A DNA stretch of 64,000 nucleotides from JALOLV01 sp046295175 (GCA_046295175.1 JBKBNY010000001.1:992001-1056000); one strand, 5' to 3'. Positions 23,001 to 31,728 are shown, counted from the first letter of the stretch. Numbers and translations: made by a program. Notes: generated by a model not told the origin, from the sequence alone.

Positions 23001-24200
23001 ATGAGTAAACCTCGCAGAATCGCCATGCTCGGCACGGGACTAATCGGCTGGTTTTATACCAAAGCCCTGCATGAGCATCGTCGCCCCGACAGAGTCCAAT
23101 TAATTTATTCGAGAAGCCAAGAAAGAGCCGATGCATTTGCTCAAGAGTGGAATATTCCGAAGACCGCCACCTCGCTCGAAGACGCCATCAAAGACCGCAG
23201 TATTGACACCGTTGTAATTGGTTTGCCAAATGATTTGCACCTCGAAGCCATTCGACTGTGTGCCAAATACAAAAAAGCGGTTTTATGCACCAAACCGCTC
23301 GGCAGAAACGGAGCAGAAGCAAAAAAAATGCTCGATTTGGTCGAAAAAGCTGGAATTTTTCACGGATACTTAGAAGACTTGGCTTATACACCCAAAACAC
23401 TCCAAGCACTAAAATCGGTGCAAAATGGTGTCATTGGGCGTGTTACGTGGGCTCGTTCGCGTGAGGCACACCCCGGGCCGCACTCGTCTTGGTTTTGGGA
23501 TTTGAGCAAGGCTGGTGGCGGAGCAATCGTCGATTTGGGTTGCCATTGTATCGAAATCGCACGTAATTACATCGGTAAAGATATTCGTCCGGTAGAGGTA
23601 ATGTGCTGGGCAGCCACTCAAGTAAAACCCATCGAAGCCGAAGACAACGCCATCGCACTTGTAAAATATGCCAATGGTGCCGTGGCTCAGTTTGAGGTGA
23701 GTTGGTCGTTTCGGGGCGGAATGGATTTACGTGATGAAGTATCAGGTACCGACGGAATCATCAGAGTTGACCACTTTTTACGAACTGGTTTTGAGATGTT
23801 TACGGCGGCATCGGAGAATAACTACGTTGCCGAAAAAGCCGAATCTGCTTCGGGGTGGTTATTCCCTGTTGGCGATGAGGTCAATTCATTGGGTTATACA
23901 CACATGTTTACCGATATGTTTGATGCCATCGAGAATAAATCTACCCCTATGGAAACCTTTTATGATGGCTATATCGTAAACGCTATCATTGATGCTTGTT
24001 ATAAATCGGCAAAATCAAAAAAGTGGGAGTCTGTCATCATCAAAGATTGGCGTGGCCGTACCGATGTCAGCGAGCCTTCACCATTTGTAGATTACGATAC
24101 CGACCATTGGTTTATTAAAGATGAATTACTACCCGATGGCCGCAAAAAGTTGATTCTGAAAGAAAAATCGACCAAAAATATCATTCAAAAAATCATCTAA
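23001..24200 (+). CDS. Gfo/Idh/MocA family NAD(P)-dependent oxidoreductase
   Basis: A cytoplasmic 399-aa dehydrogenase from the ATG at 23001 (MSKPRRIAMLGTGLIGWFYT). The Rossmann motif GTGLIG is at about residues 11-16, the signature CTKPLGRN (variant of EKPL) near 97-104, and GGGAIVDLGCHCIEIARN gives the catalytic histidine region. An in-frame ATG at 22947 adds 18 unlikely residues. Such enzymes oxidise sugars, inositols or sugar acids; the sugar isomerase at 58 kb belongs to the same style of catabolism but is not linked. Confidence 0.9.
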   Translation: MSKPRRIAMLGTGLIGWFYTKALHEHRRPDRVQLIYSRSQERADAFAQEWNIPKTATSLEDAIKDRSIDTVVIGLPNDLHLEAIRLCAKYKKAVLCTKPLGRNGAEAKKMLDLVEKAGIFHGYLEDLAYTPKTLQALKSVQNGVIGRVTWARSREAHPGPHSSWFWDLSKAGGGAIVDLGCHCIEIARNYIGKDIRPVEVMCWAATQVKPIEAEDNAIALVKYANGAVAQFEVSWSFRGGMDLRDEVSGTDGIIRVDHFLRTGFEMFTAASENNYVAEKAESASGWLFPVGDEVNSLGYTHMFTDMFDAIENKSTPMETFYDGYIVNAIIDACYKSAKSKKWESVIIKDWRGRTDVSEPSPFVDYDTDHWFIKDELLPDGRKKLILKEKSTKNIIQKII

Positions 24201-24202
24201 AT

Positions 24203-24231
24203 GTAGAGGGCGTGCCACAGCACGCCTCTAC
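24203..24231. repeat. GTAG-headed palindrome between convergent genes
   Basis: GTAGAGG and CCTCTAC close a stem continued by CGTGC/GCACG, with one unpaired G. It combines the GTAG head of the 22-bp units with the GTGCCAC core of the other hairpins, and may serve as a bidirectional terminator. Confidence 0.7.
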
Positions 24232-24241
24232 AAAGTTTTAT

Positions 24242-24946
24242 TTATATTCGTTCGATTTTTCTGCTCGTACCAATCGGAATTGAGAACCCTAACGATGCTC
24301 CAAAAGTACGATTACGCACTGGCAAGGCAATTACTGGCGTATCTAAAACTCTCGAAAATCCGTGTTGATAACGTCCTTCTAAAAACATTTTGGCGTTTCC
24401 AATCGGAATCTCAATACCCGCACCACCAACGCCGCTAATCTCAAATTGATTGAAAAAACCAGTACCAATATCGCTTCTGATAGGCAAAATCTGTAAAACC
24501 CTTACCACCACCCCTGCATCTGCCATGTAGCCAACGGCTGGGCCAAACACAAAATAAGAACGCACACCGTTTTCTTCGGCTCCCATTTTGATTTTTGCCA
24601 ATACCGGAACCTCAATGTAATTGGTTTTTAGAGCCGCCCTCGCCCCTATTTTTAAATCAACACCCAAAAAATCTCCGCCGGCATCAATTCCTTCTTTCAA
24701 TAAAAAGCCTTTTTGCGTAAAAGTTACCTCGGGTTGTATTGAGAAATTTTTATTGATTGGCAATTCTAAAAACAACGCACCGCTCGGAGCTGGCATAAAT
24801 CTAAATTGTGGAATAATATTTTCGACCAACTCAAATTCGGTCATTTTCGACCAATTTGCTCCTCCACGAAACCCAAATTGGATATTTTGAGCAAATGCAA
24901 TATTCACAAAACATAACAAAGCGATGATTTTTGATGTAGTTTTCAT
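24242..24946 (-). CDS. PorT-like outer-membrane beta-barrel protein
   Basis: A 234-aa outer-membrane protein with signal peptide (MKTTSKIIALLCFVNIAFAQ). The body has alternating strands: IQFGFRGGANWSK, GALFLELPINKNFSIQPEV, YIEVPVLAKIKM, YFVFGPAVGYMADAG, GGAGIEIPIGNAKMFLEGRY and FGASLGFSIPIG. This is the OMP_b-brl_2/PorT family pattern, a small 8-10-stranded barrel. Function is usually unknown for such porin-family proteins; the true PorT of the type IX secretion system is only one member. Confidence 0.88.
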   Translation of the reverse strand: MKTTSKIIALLCFVNIAFAQNIQFGFRGGANWSKMTEFELVENIIPQFRFMPAPSGALFLELPINKNFSIQPEVTFTQKGFLLKEGIDAGGDFLGVDLKIGARAALKTNYIEVPVLAKIKMGAEENGVRSYFVFGPAVGYMADAGVVVRVLQILPIRSDIGTGFFNQFEISGVGGAGIEIPIGNAKMFLEGRYQHGFSRVLDTPVIALPVRNRTFGASLGFSIPIGTSRKIERI

Positions 24947-25082
24947 CTGTACGATTAAATTAAGGTGTAAAAAACTGTTAGTTTTGTAAATATTTCTCTC
25001 TTATACGCAAAATCGTTTGGTTCTGAAATCAAGATGATGTTTAGACTCTCTCGGTTGCGGCTCGTATGTTAATGACTTGTTA

Positions 25083-26420
25083 ATGAATTTTCCAGAAGCA
25101 TTTTCTCAACAAATAAAGACTCGACTTGGCGATGAATACCAAGCGTTTATTGATAGCCTCCAGACCGAATCACCGACGAGTATTCGGTTAAATCCGTTCA
25201 AAAAATCCTCTACTCCTACTGGCGAAGCTATTCCGTGGCATTCGGAGGGTTTTTATTTATCTGAGCGACCCATTTTTACACTCGACCCCGCTTTTCATGC
25301 GGGGGCTTATTACGTGCAAGAAGCATCTTCTATGTTTGTTGCCGAGGCCGTCAAGCAAACCGTAAACCTTTCAAAACCACTCAAAGTACTCGATTTATGT
25401 GCCGCTCCGGGCGGTAAAACCACTCTTTTGGCTTCGTTGCTCAATAAAAACAGCCTTTTGGTTGCCAATGAAGTCATCAAAAGTAGAGTTGGTATCTTGA
25501 AAGAAAACCTCGAAAAATGGGGTTTTTCGAACTACATCGTTGCCAATCATGACCCCGAAGAAATGGTCGAACTCGAAGGATTTTTCGATGTAGTATTGGT
25601 TGATGCTCCTTGCTCGGGCGAAGGACTTTTCAGAAAAGACCCAAAGGCTGTAAATGAATGGTCGGAGAACAATGTCAATATTTGTTCGGCTCGACAAAAA
25701 CGTATATTACAAGCCGCTTCTATGCTCGTTGCTCCAAAAGGAATCTTGGTTTATTCGACCTGTACTTACAACGATAAAGAAAACCAACAAAATACCAGTT
25801 GGCTCACCCAAGTAGCTGATTTTGAAGAAGTTAAACTCGACATTCCGTCCGATTGGAATATCGACAATAGTCGAAGCGGCTATCAGTTTTTTCCGCATCG
25901 TGTCAAAGGCGAAGGCTTCTTTTTATCGGTTTTCAAAAAGAAATTCGGAGACGATAATTACATTCAGGCCAAAGTCAAACTCAATCGTTTGAGAAATCGA
26001 GAAGTTGCTCTACTTGAGCCATTCATCGAAAACATCGAAGAATTTGATTTCTTCCTAAAACCCGATTCTTCTATCGTAGCGATTCCGAACGAACTTCTGG
26101 CCGAATACGGAACAGTTATGCGAGCATTAGACCGCCGTTCGTCTGGTATCGAAATCGGAAGTATCAAAGGCAACGATTTCATCCCGACTCACGCCTTGGC
26201 ACTGAGCAGTATCATCAAAAAAGACATCCCTGCCATCGAACTCTCAAAAGAAGATGCCTTGAAGTTTTTGAAAAGAGAGAATTTTGAGGCTGATTTAGCT
26301 CAATCGGGCTGGTTTTTAGTTAGATATGAGGGGCTGAATCTGGGTTGGATTAAAGTTATTGGTAATCGAATCAATAATTATTTGCCCAAAGAATGGCGAA
26401 TCAGAATGGATATTGAATAA
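25083..26420 (+). CDS. RsmF/NOL1-NOP2-Sun family RNA (cytosine-5) methyltransferase
   Basis: An S-adenosylmethionine-dependent m5C methyltransferase acting on rRNA or tRNA. Motif I is LDLCAAPGGKTT, the catalytic cysteines lie in VDAPCSGEGLFRK and YSTCTYNDKENQ, and the N-terminal RNA-binding part contains SIRLNPFK. The C-terminal region (from about 300) resembles the RsmF extension with a PUA-like end (GWIKVIGNRINNYLPKEWR). The ATG at 25083 is preferred over a TTG two codons upstream. Length 446 aa is right for RsmF-like proteins. Confidence 0.92.
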   Translation: MNFPEAFSQQIKTRLGDEYQAFIDSLQTESPTSIRLNPFKKSSTPTGEAIPWHSEGFYLSERPIFTLDPAFHAGAYYVQEASSMFVAEAVKQTVNLSKPLKVLDLCAAPGGKTTLLASLLNKNSLLVANEVIKSRVGILKENLEKWGFSNYIVANHDPEEMVELEGFFDVVLVDAPCSGEGLFRKDPKAVNEWSENNVNICSARQKRILQAASMLVAPKGILVYSTCTYNDKENQQNTSWLTQVADFEEVKLDIPSDWNIDNSRSGYQFFPHRVKGEGFFLSVFKKKFGDDNYIQAKVKLNRLRNREVALLEPFIENIEEFDFFLKPDSSIVAIPNELLAEYGTVMRALDRRSSGIEIGSIKGNDFIPTHALALSSIIKKDIPAIELSKEDALKFLKRENFEADLAQSGWFLVRYEGLNLGWIKVIGNRINNYLPKEWRIRMDIE

Positions 26421-26483
26421 AAATTTTGATTGACATTCTAAATCAGTTGAATACTTTTTCTCCTTAAAGTTAAATACAAAATT

Positions 26484-27119
26484 ATGAAAACAGCACTCGT
26501 AGTCGGAGCCACTGGCTTAGTTGGTAATCTACTGACAAACAAGTTATTACAAAATGATAATTACGCCATCGTTAAGGTTTTGGCTCGTAAACCAATTGCC
26601 ATAAATCACCCCAAACTCGAACAAATCATTGTTGATTTTGATAATTTAGATTCCACAAAAATCATTGCTGATGATGTATTTTGTTGTCTCGGCACTACTA
26701 TGGCGAAGGCTGGCTCAAAGCAGGCATTTTACAAAGTAGATTTCACATACCCCTACGAAGTCGCTAAAATTGCCCTAAAAAATGGTGCAAAACAATACGC
26801 CATCATAACCGCAATGGGGGCCAATCAGAAATCATTATTTTATTATAATCGTGTTAAAGGCGACATCGAGACGGCTTTGACCGAACTCAAATATCCTAAT
26901 TTAATGATTTTTAGGCCCTCGATGATTTTGGGCGACCGCCAAGAACACCGTGGCGGCGAATCTTTTGGAAAAGTCGTGATGAATCTGTTTGATTTTATCA
27001 CACCTAAAAAATATAAGGGCATCGAAGCCGATAAAATCGCCAATTGTATGATTCAAAAATCACAAGAAAACCTCAACGGCAAACACATCTTCGAATCAGA
27101 TATTCTACAAGATTTTTGA
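26484..27119 (+). CDS. Atypical SDR / NAD(P)-binding epimerase-like protein
   Basis: A 211-aa Rossmann protein of the HTATIP2-like atypical short-chain dehydrogenase group. The nucleotide-binding loop is VVGATGLVGNLL (residues 5-16). DDVFCCLGTTMAKAGSKQAF, YAIITAMGANQKSLFYYNRVKG (Y-x-x-x-K active-site-like pair) and LMIFRPSMILGDR are typical. The substrate is unknown. It is 35 bp upstream of the RidA gene and could be cotranscribed with it. Confidence 0.9.
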   Translation: MKTALVVGATGLVGNLLTNKLLQNDNYAIVKVLARKPIAINHPKLEQIIVDFDNLDSTKIIADDVFCCLGTTMAKAGSKQAFYKVDFTYPYEVAKIALKNGAKQYAIITAMGANQKSLFYYNRVKGDIETALTELKYPNLMIFRPSMILGDRQEHRGGESFGKVVMNLFDFITPKKYKGIEADKIANCMIQKSQENLNGKHIFESDILQDF

Positions 27120-27154
27120 AACCAACATTTCTATAATTTATAAATAATTTACTT

Positions 27155-27619
27155 ATGACTCCTGAAGAAAATTTTGCTCAGTTAGGCCTTACACTCCCCC
27201 CTGCCCCAAAACCGATGGGCGTTTATAAGCCTTGCCTCATCGTTGATAAATTTATCTATGTTTCGGGACACGGAACGGTACAATCGGATGGTTCACTCAT
27301 CATAGGGCGAATCGGTGAAGACATGGATATCGAGGCTGGCAAATTGGCCGCACGTCAGGTTGGATTGGCGATTTTGGCAACACTCAAAGAGAATCTGGGT
27401 AGCTTAAATCGTATCAAAAGAGTTGTAAAAATCCTCGGAATGGTCAATTGTACCAGCGATTTTCTACGCCATCCTTACGTTATGAATGGTTGCAGTGAGC
27501 TGTTTGCCAGCGTTTGGGGCTTTGAAAACGGTGTAGGCGTACGTAGTGCTGTTGGTATGGGTTCTTTACCTGATAACATTCCTGTCGAAATCGAAGCGAT
27601 GTTTGAATTGGAAGATTAA
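27155..27619 (+). CDS. RidA/YjgF-family protein (YjgF_endoribonc type)
   Basis: A 154-aa member of the larger RidA subfamily. Motifs include MTPEENFAQLGLTLPPAPKP, the strand FIYVSGHG, GRIGEDMDIEAGKLAARQVG, and the end VRSAVGMGSLPDNIPVEIEA, which carries the arginine that binds the substrate carboxylate. RidA proteins hydrolyse reactive enamine/imine intermediates from PLP enzymes; the subfamily here is less studied. REP-like repeats begin immediately after the stop. Confidence 0.92.
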   Translation: MTPEENFAQLGLTLPPAPKPMGVYKPCLIVDKFIYVSGHGTVQSDGSLIIGRIGEDMDIEAGKLAARQVGLAILATLKENLGSLNRIKRVVKILGMVNCTSDFLRHPYVMNGCSELFASVWGFENGVGVRSAVGMGSLPDNIPVEIEAMFELED

Positions 27620-27620
27620 T

Positions 27621-27772
27621 TTGAAACCGTTAAAACGGTTTAATTCCACATATCATTCATTTTCCAACACTAAAGGCGTGGGCTGATTTTCCAAATATCA
27701 GCCCACAGATTTATCTGTGGTTAAAATTTATTTGGTTGGTTTCACTAACCGTTTTAACGGTTTTAAATCCTA
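27621..27772. repeat. Left repeat cluster of the RAYT
   Basis: An AAACCGTTAAAACGGTTT palindrome (about 27622-27639) is followed by AATTCC, a TTTTCCAACACTAAAGGCG segment and GTGGGCTGATTTTCC. A TATCAGCCCACAG / CTGTGG hairpin and an inverted AACCGTTTTAACGGTT copy (27748-27764) then reach the gene. The first part recurs in the same orientation on the right of the gene. Confidence 0.85.
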
Positions 27773-27777
27773 CAATT

Positions 27778-28164
27778 ATGGCACACTCAAAAACCAAAAT
27801 CTGGATTCATGCTATTTTCTCTACAAAAAACAGACAAAAACTAATTAGAAATGATATTCGGTATCAAGTTTTCAATGAGTTAAAAAAGCAATTAATTGAC
27901 TGCGGATGCTTTGTAGATTCTATTGGTGGAATCGAAGACCATGTTCATTTACTTTTTCTGCTCAATCCTCAAAAATCAGTTTCTGAAATTATGAAGCAAA
28001 TCAAAGGGAGTAGTTCACACACCTTTAATCAACAAAACCTCACCAATCCGAAGTTTGCTTGGCAAGTTGGCTTTGGAGCATTTGCTGTTAGCGAATCTCA
28101 CTTAGCTAAAGTACGTAGATACATCCAAAACCAAGAAGAACACCATAAAAAGGTAACTTTTTGA
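27778..28164 (+). CDS. REP-associated tyrosine transposase (RAYT, IS200/IS605-like), C-terminus truncated by a stop
   Basis: A single-strand DNA transposase-like protein of the Y1 HUH family, starting MAHSKTKIWIHAIFSTKNR at 27778. The HUH-related motif is EDHVHLLFLL and the catalytic tyrosine is probably in VRRYIQNQEEHH. The frame stops at TGA 28162-28164, but in-frame codons continue as DEYKQFMEHYGLTFDEPF to a second TGA at 28219-28221, the usual C-terminal tail of this family. One C-to-T change (CGA to TGA) would explain it. Catalytic residues precede the stop, so activity may remain. Confidence 0.85.
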   Translation: MAHSKTKIWIHAIFSTKNRQKLIRNDIRYQVFNELKKQLIDCGCFVDSIGGIEDHVHLLFLLNPQKSVSEIMKQIKGSSSHTFNQQNLTNPKFAWQVGFGAFAVSESHLAKVRRYIQNQEEHHKKVTF

Positions 28165-28223
28165 GACGAATACAAACAATTTATGGAACACTACGGACTA
28201 ACATTCGATGAGCCATTCTGACT

Positions 28224-28290
28224 TACTAAACCGTTAAAACGGTTTTAATTCATCCGCCATTTATTTTCCACGACTAAAGTCGTGGGCTGA
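28224..28290. repeat. Right repeat cluster of the RAYT
   Basis: TAAACCGTTAAAACGGTTTT, AATTCATCCGCC and a perfect CCACGACT/AGTCGTGG hairpin followed by GCTGATATTTG. It is a diverged direct copy of the left cluster, including the ATTTTCCA and CTAAAG...GTGGGCTGAT segments. Confidence 0.85.
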
Positions 28291-28307
28291 TATTTGTTAA
28301 ATTTCAT

Positions 28308-28634
28308 TCAAACCCTCTTCGCCTGCGGGTGTTCATCAATACCCATTGTCGAAAAGTGTGGGTTTAATGTTTTTTTGCTTATCGTAATCTGAAAAAACTT
28401 TACCCTCGCCACATCATAATCGCAAACAAATTTTTCCTTGATTTTCAAAGTACGGTAAACTGCGGTGTAGTTTACCTTTTTTTGTTCCCAACCATTAATC
28501 GCCAAGTTTGTTTGCAATGCCTCAATCGCTCGCTTCAAATTAGAAAAATATACCACAAAAGGCTCTCTTTTACGCACTTCGTTCAATGTCCCAATGTAAT
28601 TCACGCTTACTTCATAAATGATTGATTGCCTCAT
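28308..28634 (-). CDS. Hypothetical protein, 108 aa
   Basis: A soluble basic protein without signal peptide or membrane segment. It starts MRQSIIYEVSVNYIGTLNEV and has an alternating strand/helix pattern (PFVVYFSNLKRAIEALQTNL, AVYRTLKIKEKFVCDYDV, FFQITISKKTLN). No family is recognised. It sits between the RAYT right repeats and the helicase gene. A TAAATTTG box at 28659-28666 (minus) and a 13-bp inverted repeat lie just upstream, which supports a real, regulated gene. The repeats almost touch its 3' end. Confidence 0.6.
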   Translation of the reverse strand: MRQSIIYEVSVNYIGTLNEVRKREPFVVYFSNLKRAIEALQTNLAINGWEQKKVNYTAVYRTLKIKEKFVCDYDVARVKFFQITISKKTLNPHFSTMGIDEHPQAKRV

Positions 28635-28663
28635 ATTTTTATGTATTTTCTAAAAATTCAAAT

Positions 28664-28696
28664 TTAATGAAAAATAATTAAACTATTTTTCATTAA
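28664..28696. promoter_or_regulatory. Perfect 13-bp inverted repeat upstream of the 108-aa gene
   Basis: TTAATGAAAAATA and TATTTTTCATTAA are perfect arms separated by 7 bp. They overlap the -7 box candidate CAAATTTA (28659-28666, minus-strand TAAATTTG) of the leftward gene. Could be an operator; the AT-rich arms are less likely a terminator in this position. The rest of the 327-bp divergent gap shows no gene. Confidence 0.55.
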
Positions 28697-28929
28697 CAAA
28701 ACTTTTCACATTGCCTCGGCGTTTTATATTTAGTTGTGTCTTCATCAACAGTTTTCTCCCCATTACAGAACACAATTTCTCCAATTCTCTTTTTCTATTT
28801 CCCAAAATTATTATTGCATTTAATTTGGCAGATAAACATCTGTAACAAGCCATTCTATTCTCGAATTATTCCTCAGAATCCGTTTACTATTAACTCCCTC
28901 CCGATTACGGTTAAATCAAAAAACTTGCG

Positions 28930-28937
28930 TAATTTTG
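28930..28937 (+). promoter_or_regulatory. -7 box TAATTTTG of the helicase gene
   Basis: Exact TAnnTTTG match. Predicted transcription start near 28944 gives a leader of about 18 nt to the GTG at 28962, which supports that start codon. A good -33 TTG is not seen. Confidence 0.5.
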
Positions 28938-28961
28938 CCGTCCTAAATAGTAGAAAAGCAC

Positions 28962-31256
28962 GTGAATCAGACCGATTACCTTTCAAAACTCAACGAACCT
29001 CAAGCTCAAGCTGTTACCCATGCCCAAGGCCCACTTATGATTATTGCGGGTGCTGGCTCGGGCAAAACCCGCGTGCTTACGTATCGCATTGCGTGGTTGA
29101 TACAAAACGGCGTTGACCCTTTCAATATCTTAGCATTGACCTTTACCAATAAAGCCGCTGGCGAAATGCGTCATCGTATTGAGCAAATCATTGGTAGCGA
29201 TGCCAAAAATCTCTGGATGGGAACCTTCCACTCGGTTTTTGCAAAGATTCTCCGTTTTGAAGGTAAAAGACTCGGCTACAGTTCTGACTTCTCGATTTAT
29301 GATACCGACGATTCAAAATCACTGATTCGGACAATCATCAAAGAGTTAGGCTTAGACGATAAAGTTTATCGTCCAAATTATGTTTTGAATCGTATCTCAA
29401 ACGCCAAAAACGCTTTAGTTTCGTGGGAGGCTTACGTCAATAATCCAATCTATGCCGAAGACGACAAAGCCGCCCGGATGCCCGAAATCGGTCGCATCTA
29501 CAAAACTTACGCTCTACGTTGTTTTCAGGCTAATGCAATGGACTTTGATGATTTACTATTCAACACTAATGTCCTTTTTAGAGACCACCTCGATGTATTG
29601 AATAAATATCAACACAAATTCAAACACGTTTTGGTCGATGAGTTTCAAGATACCAACGTCTCGCAGTATCTCATCACCAAGAAATTATCGGCGGTACACG
29701 AAAACATCTGTGTAGTAGGCGATGACGCCCAAAGTATCTATGCTTTTCGCGGAGCCAATATTCAGAATATCCTGAATTTCAAAACCGATTATCCCGATTT
29801 GAAGGTTGTCAAACTCGAACAAAATTATCGTTCGACCCAAAATATTGTCAATGCCGCCAATTCGGTAATCTCAAAAAATAAAGAACAATTAGAGAAAAAA
29901 GTATTCACTGATAACGAAGAGGGTTCTAAAATTGAGGTCATCAAGGCATCTTCTGATAACGAAGAAGGTCGCCTAATAGCTACCAACATTTTCGAGGTAA
30001 AAAATCGTGAAAAACTCCGTAACAACGACTTCGCGATTCTGTACCGAACCAATGCCCAATCTCGTGCATTTGAAGAACAACTCCGTAAATTAAACATCAA
30101 ATACCGTATCATCGGCGGGCTTTCGTTTTACCAACGCAAAGAAGTCAAAGACCTTTTGGCTTACCTGCGTTTTGCGGTCAACCAAGCCGACGAAGAAGCA
30201 TTCAAACGCATCATAAACCTTCCTAAACGTGGAATTGGCGACACTACCGTTGCCAAAATTGTCGTTACGGCAGCCGAAAACTACAAACCTATCTGGGAGG
30301 TCGTTTCAAATATCGGTCAATACGTCGCTGGGCGAGCTACCACTCCTATCGAAGACTTTGCCAATCTCATTAAGTCGTTTAAGTTGATGTTGAGCGAAGA
30401 CAAAGATGCCTACACTGTGGCTTCGTACATCGCCAAAACATCGGGTATCTTGCGTGAACTCTACGAAGACAAAACCGTAGAAGGGCTGGCTCGCTACGAG
30501 AACGTGCAAGAATTGCTAAACTCCATCAAGCAATTTGTCGATAACCCCGAAAACGAAGAAAAAAGCCTGAGTGCATTCTTGCAAACGGTTTCTTTATTGA
30601 CAACTGCCGATGAACCAGAAGAAGAAGGCGATAACGACAAAGTGACGCTGATGACGATTCACGGAGCTAAGGGACTGGAGTTTAAATACGTTTATGTTGT
30701 CGGGATGGAAGAAAACCTCTTCCCGTCGCAGATGATGCTCCAAAACCGTAGCGATTTAGAAGAAGAACGCCGTCTTTTCTATGTGGCAATTACCCGTGCC
30801 GAGAAGAAACTGACGCTTTCATACGCCGAGCAACGTTACAATTATGGTCGCCTGAATTATTGCGAACCAAGTCGTTTTTTGAATGAAATTGATGCGAAGT
30901 TTTTAGAAGAAGCCAAGTCCAGAATAACTACTTCGTATGGTGGGTTCGAGAAAAAATCAGCAAATACACCAGCTACCAGTGCATTCAGCTTAAAACTAAC
31001 TAACAATAAGCCTGCAACGGCCTCTACGAGTAGCACTTCCACTACCGCAGCCACGCACACACCTTCTGCCGATTTCAAGCCGAGCGATACTTCTGGGCTA
31101 AAGGAAGGAATGAAAGTCGAGCATCCGAAGTTTGGTTTTGGATTGGTAAAACGAATGGACATCAACGGAACCGACCGCAAAGCAACGATTCAGTTTGATA
31201 CACAAGGCGAAAAAACGCTTCTTTTGAGTTTTGCCAAATTACGAATTATCGAATAA
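28962..31256 (+). CDS. UvrD/PcrA-family superfamily 1 DNA helicase
   Basis: A 764-aa 3'-5' helicase for excision repair and replication-fork processing. It begins with GTG and the PcrA-like MNQTDYLSKLNEPQAQAV. Walker A is GAGSGKTR (30-37), motif II VLVDEFQDTN, motif III GDDAQSIYAFRGA, motif IV QNYRST, motif V MTIHGAKGLEF and motif VI YVAITRAEKKL. After a Ser/Thr/Ala-rich linker comes a Tudor-like C-terminal domain (VEHPKFGFGLVKRM), which in PcrA binds RNA polymerase. Length is slightly above the 720-740 aa norm because of the linker. Confidence 0.95.
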   Translation: MNQTDYLSKLNEPQAQAVTHAQGPLMIIAGAGSGKTRVLTYRIAWLIQNGVDPFNILALTFTNKAAGEMRHRIEQIIGSDAKNLWMGTFHSVFAKILRFEGKRLGYSSDFSIYDTDDSKSLIRTIIKELGLDDKVYRPNYVLNRISNAKNALVSWEAYVNNPIYAEDDKAARMPEIGRIYKTYALRCFQANAMDFDDLLFNTNVLFRDHLDVLNKYQHKFKHVLVDEFQDTNVSQYLITKKLSAVHENICVVGDDAQSIYAFRGANIQNILNFKTDYPDLKVVKLEQNYRSTQNIVNAANSVISKNKEQLEKKVFTDNEEGSKIEVIKASSDNEEGRLIATNIFEVKNREKLRNNDFAILYRTNAQSRAFEEQLRKLNIKYRIIGGLSFYQRKEVKDLLAYLRFAVNQADEEAFKRIINLPKRGIGDTTVAKIVVTAAENYKPIWEVVSNIGQYVAGRATTPIEDFANLIKSFKLMLSEDKDAYTVASYIAKTSGILRELYEDKTVEGLARYENVQELLNSIKQFVDNPENEEKSLSAFLQTVSLLTTADEPEEEGDNDKVTLMTIHGAKGLEFKYVYVVGMEENLFPSQMMLQNRSDLEEERRLFYVAITRAEKKLTLSYAEQRYNYGRLNYCEPSRFLNEIDAKFLEEAKSRITTSYGGFEKKSANTPATSAFSLKLTNNKPATASTSSTSTTAATHTPSADFKPSDTSGLKEGMKVEHPKFGFGLVKRMDINGTDRKATIQFDTQGEKTLLLSFAKLRIIE

Positions 31257-31261
31257 AAAAA

Positions 31262-31286
31262 CCGTGGCACGTTTTGCGTGTCACGG
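31262..31286. terminator. CCGTGGCACG hairpin between convergent genes
   Basis: CCGTGGCACG and CGTGTCACGG (one G-T) around TTTTG, preceded by an A-tract. Works for the leftward gene in the reverse reading and is the compact member of the CCGTGRCACGG family. Confidence 0.7.
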
Positions 31287-31307
31287 ATATATCATTCTCA
31301 AAGCATC

Positions 31308-31658
31308 TTATTTAAAAATCTCTTCGTACTTCTTAGCATCAAATCCCAACGCCACTACTTTTCCGTTTTCTTCAATCAATGGCCTTTTGATAACCGATTC
31401 ATTTTTAAGAATTACCGCAATGGCTGATTGAGCATCCACAACCGATGCCTTTTCTTCTTCGGATAGAGCCTTCCAAGTACTTCCTTTTTTATTGATTAAT
31501 TCATCAATCGAAACTTGATTCAACCAATTTTCGAGTTTTTCGGTCGTAATTCCATCTTTTTTATAATTATGAAACTCGAACCCTACCTGATTTTCTTTTA
31601 GCCAAGTTTGCGTTTTTTTTACCGTATCACAATTCGGAATCCCGTAAACGATGTACAT
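31308..31658 (-). CDS. ArsC/Spx-family thioredoxin-fold protein
   Basis: A 116-aa protein of the ArsC/Spx fold: MYIVYGIPNCDTVKKTQTWL with a single N-terminal cysteine, FHNYKKDGITTEKLENWL, and the C-terminal VIKRPLIEENGKVVALGF. The lone cysteine in CDTVKK matches the YffB group rather than true arsenate reductases. It is probably a glutathione- or thiol-linked reductase of unknown substrate. Convergent with the helicase gene across a shared hairpin. Confidence 0.9.
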   Translation of the reverse strand: MYIVYGIPNCDTVKKTQTWLKENQVGFEFHNYKKDGITTEKLENWLNQVSIDELINKKGSTWKALSEEEKASVVDAQSAIAVILKNESVIKRPLIEENGKVVALGFDAKKYEEIFK

Positions 31659-31684
31659 ACAATTTTTTGGTTTTGGTATAAATA

Positions 31685-31728
31685 AAAAACACTAAGCCGC
31701 CAAATTTGTTTGATTGCTTAGTGTTTTT
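31685..31728 (-). terminator. Terminator of the AraC-family gene
   Basis: AAAAACACTAAGC and GCTTAGTGTTTTT are perfect 13-bp arms with an 18-nt loop, 20 bp after the regulator's stop. Confidence 0.8.

Noticed and set aside
28736..29116. 126-aa forward frame overlapping the helicase start
   Set aside because: It runs across the helicase promoter and the first 150 bases of its coding region; composition is unnatural and there is no homologous motif.
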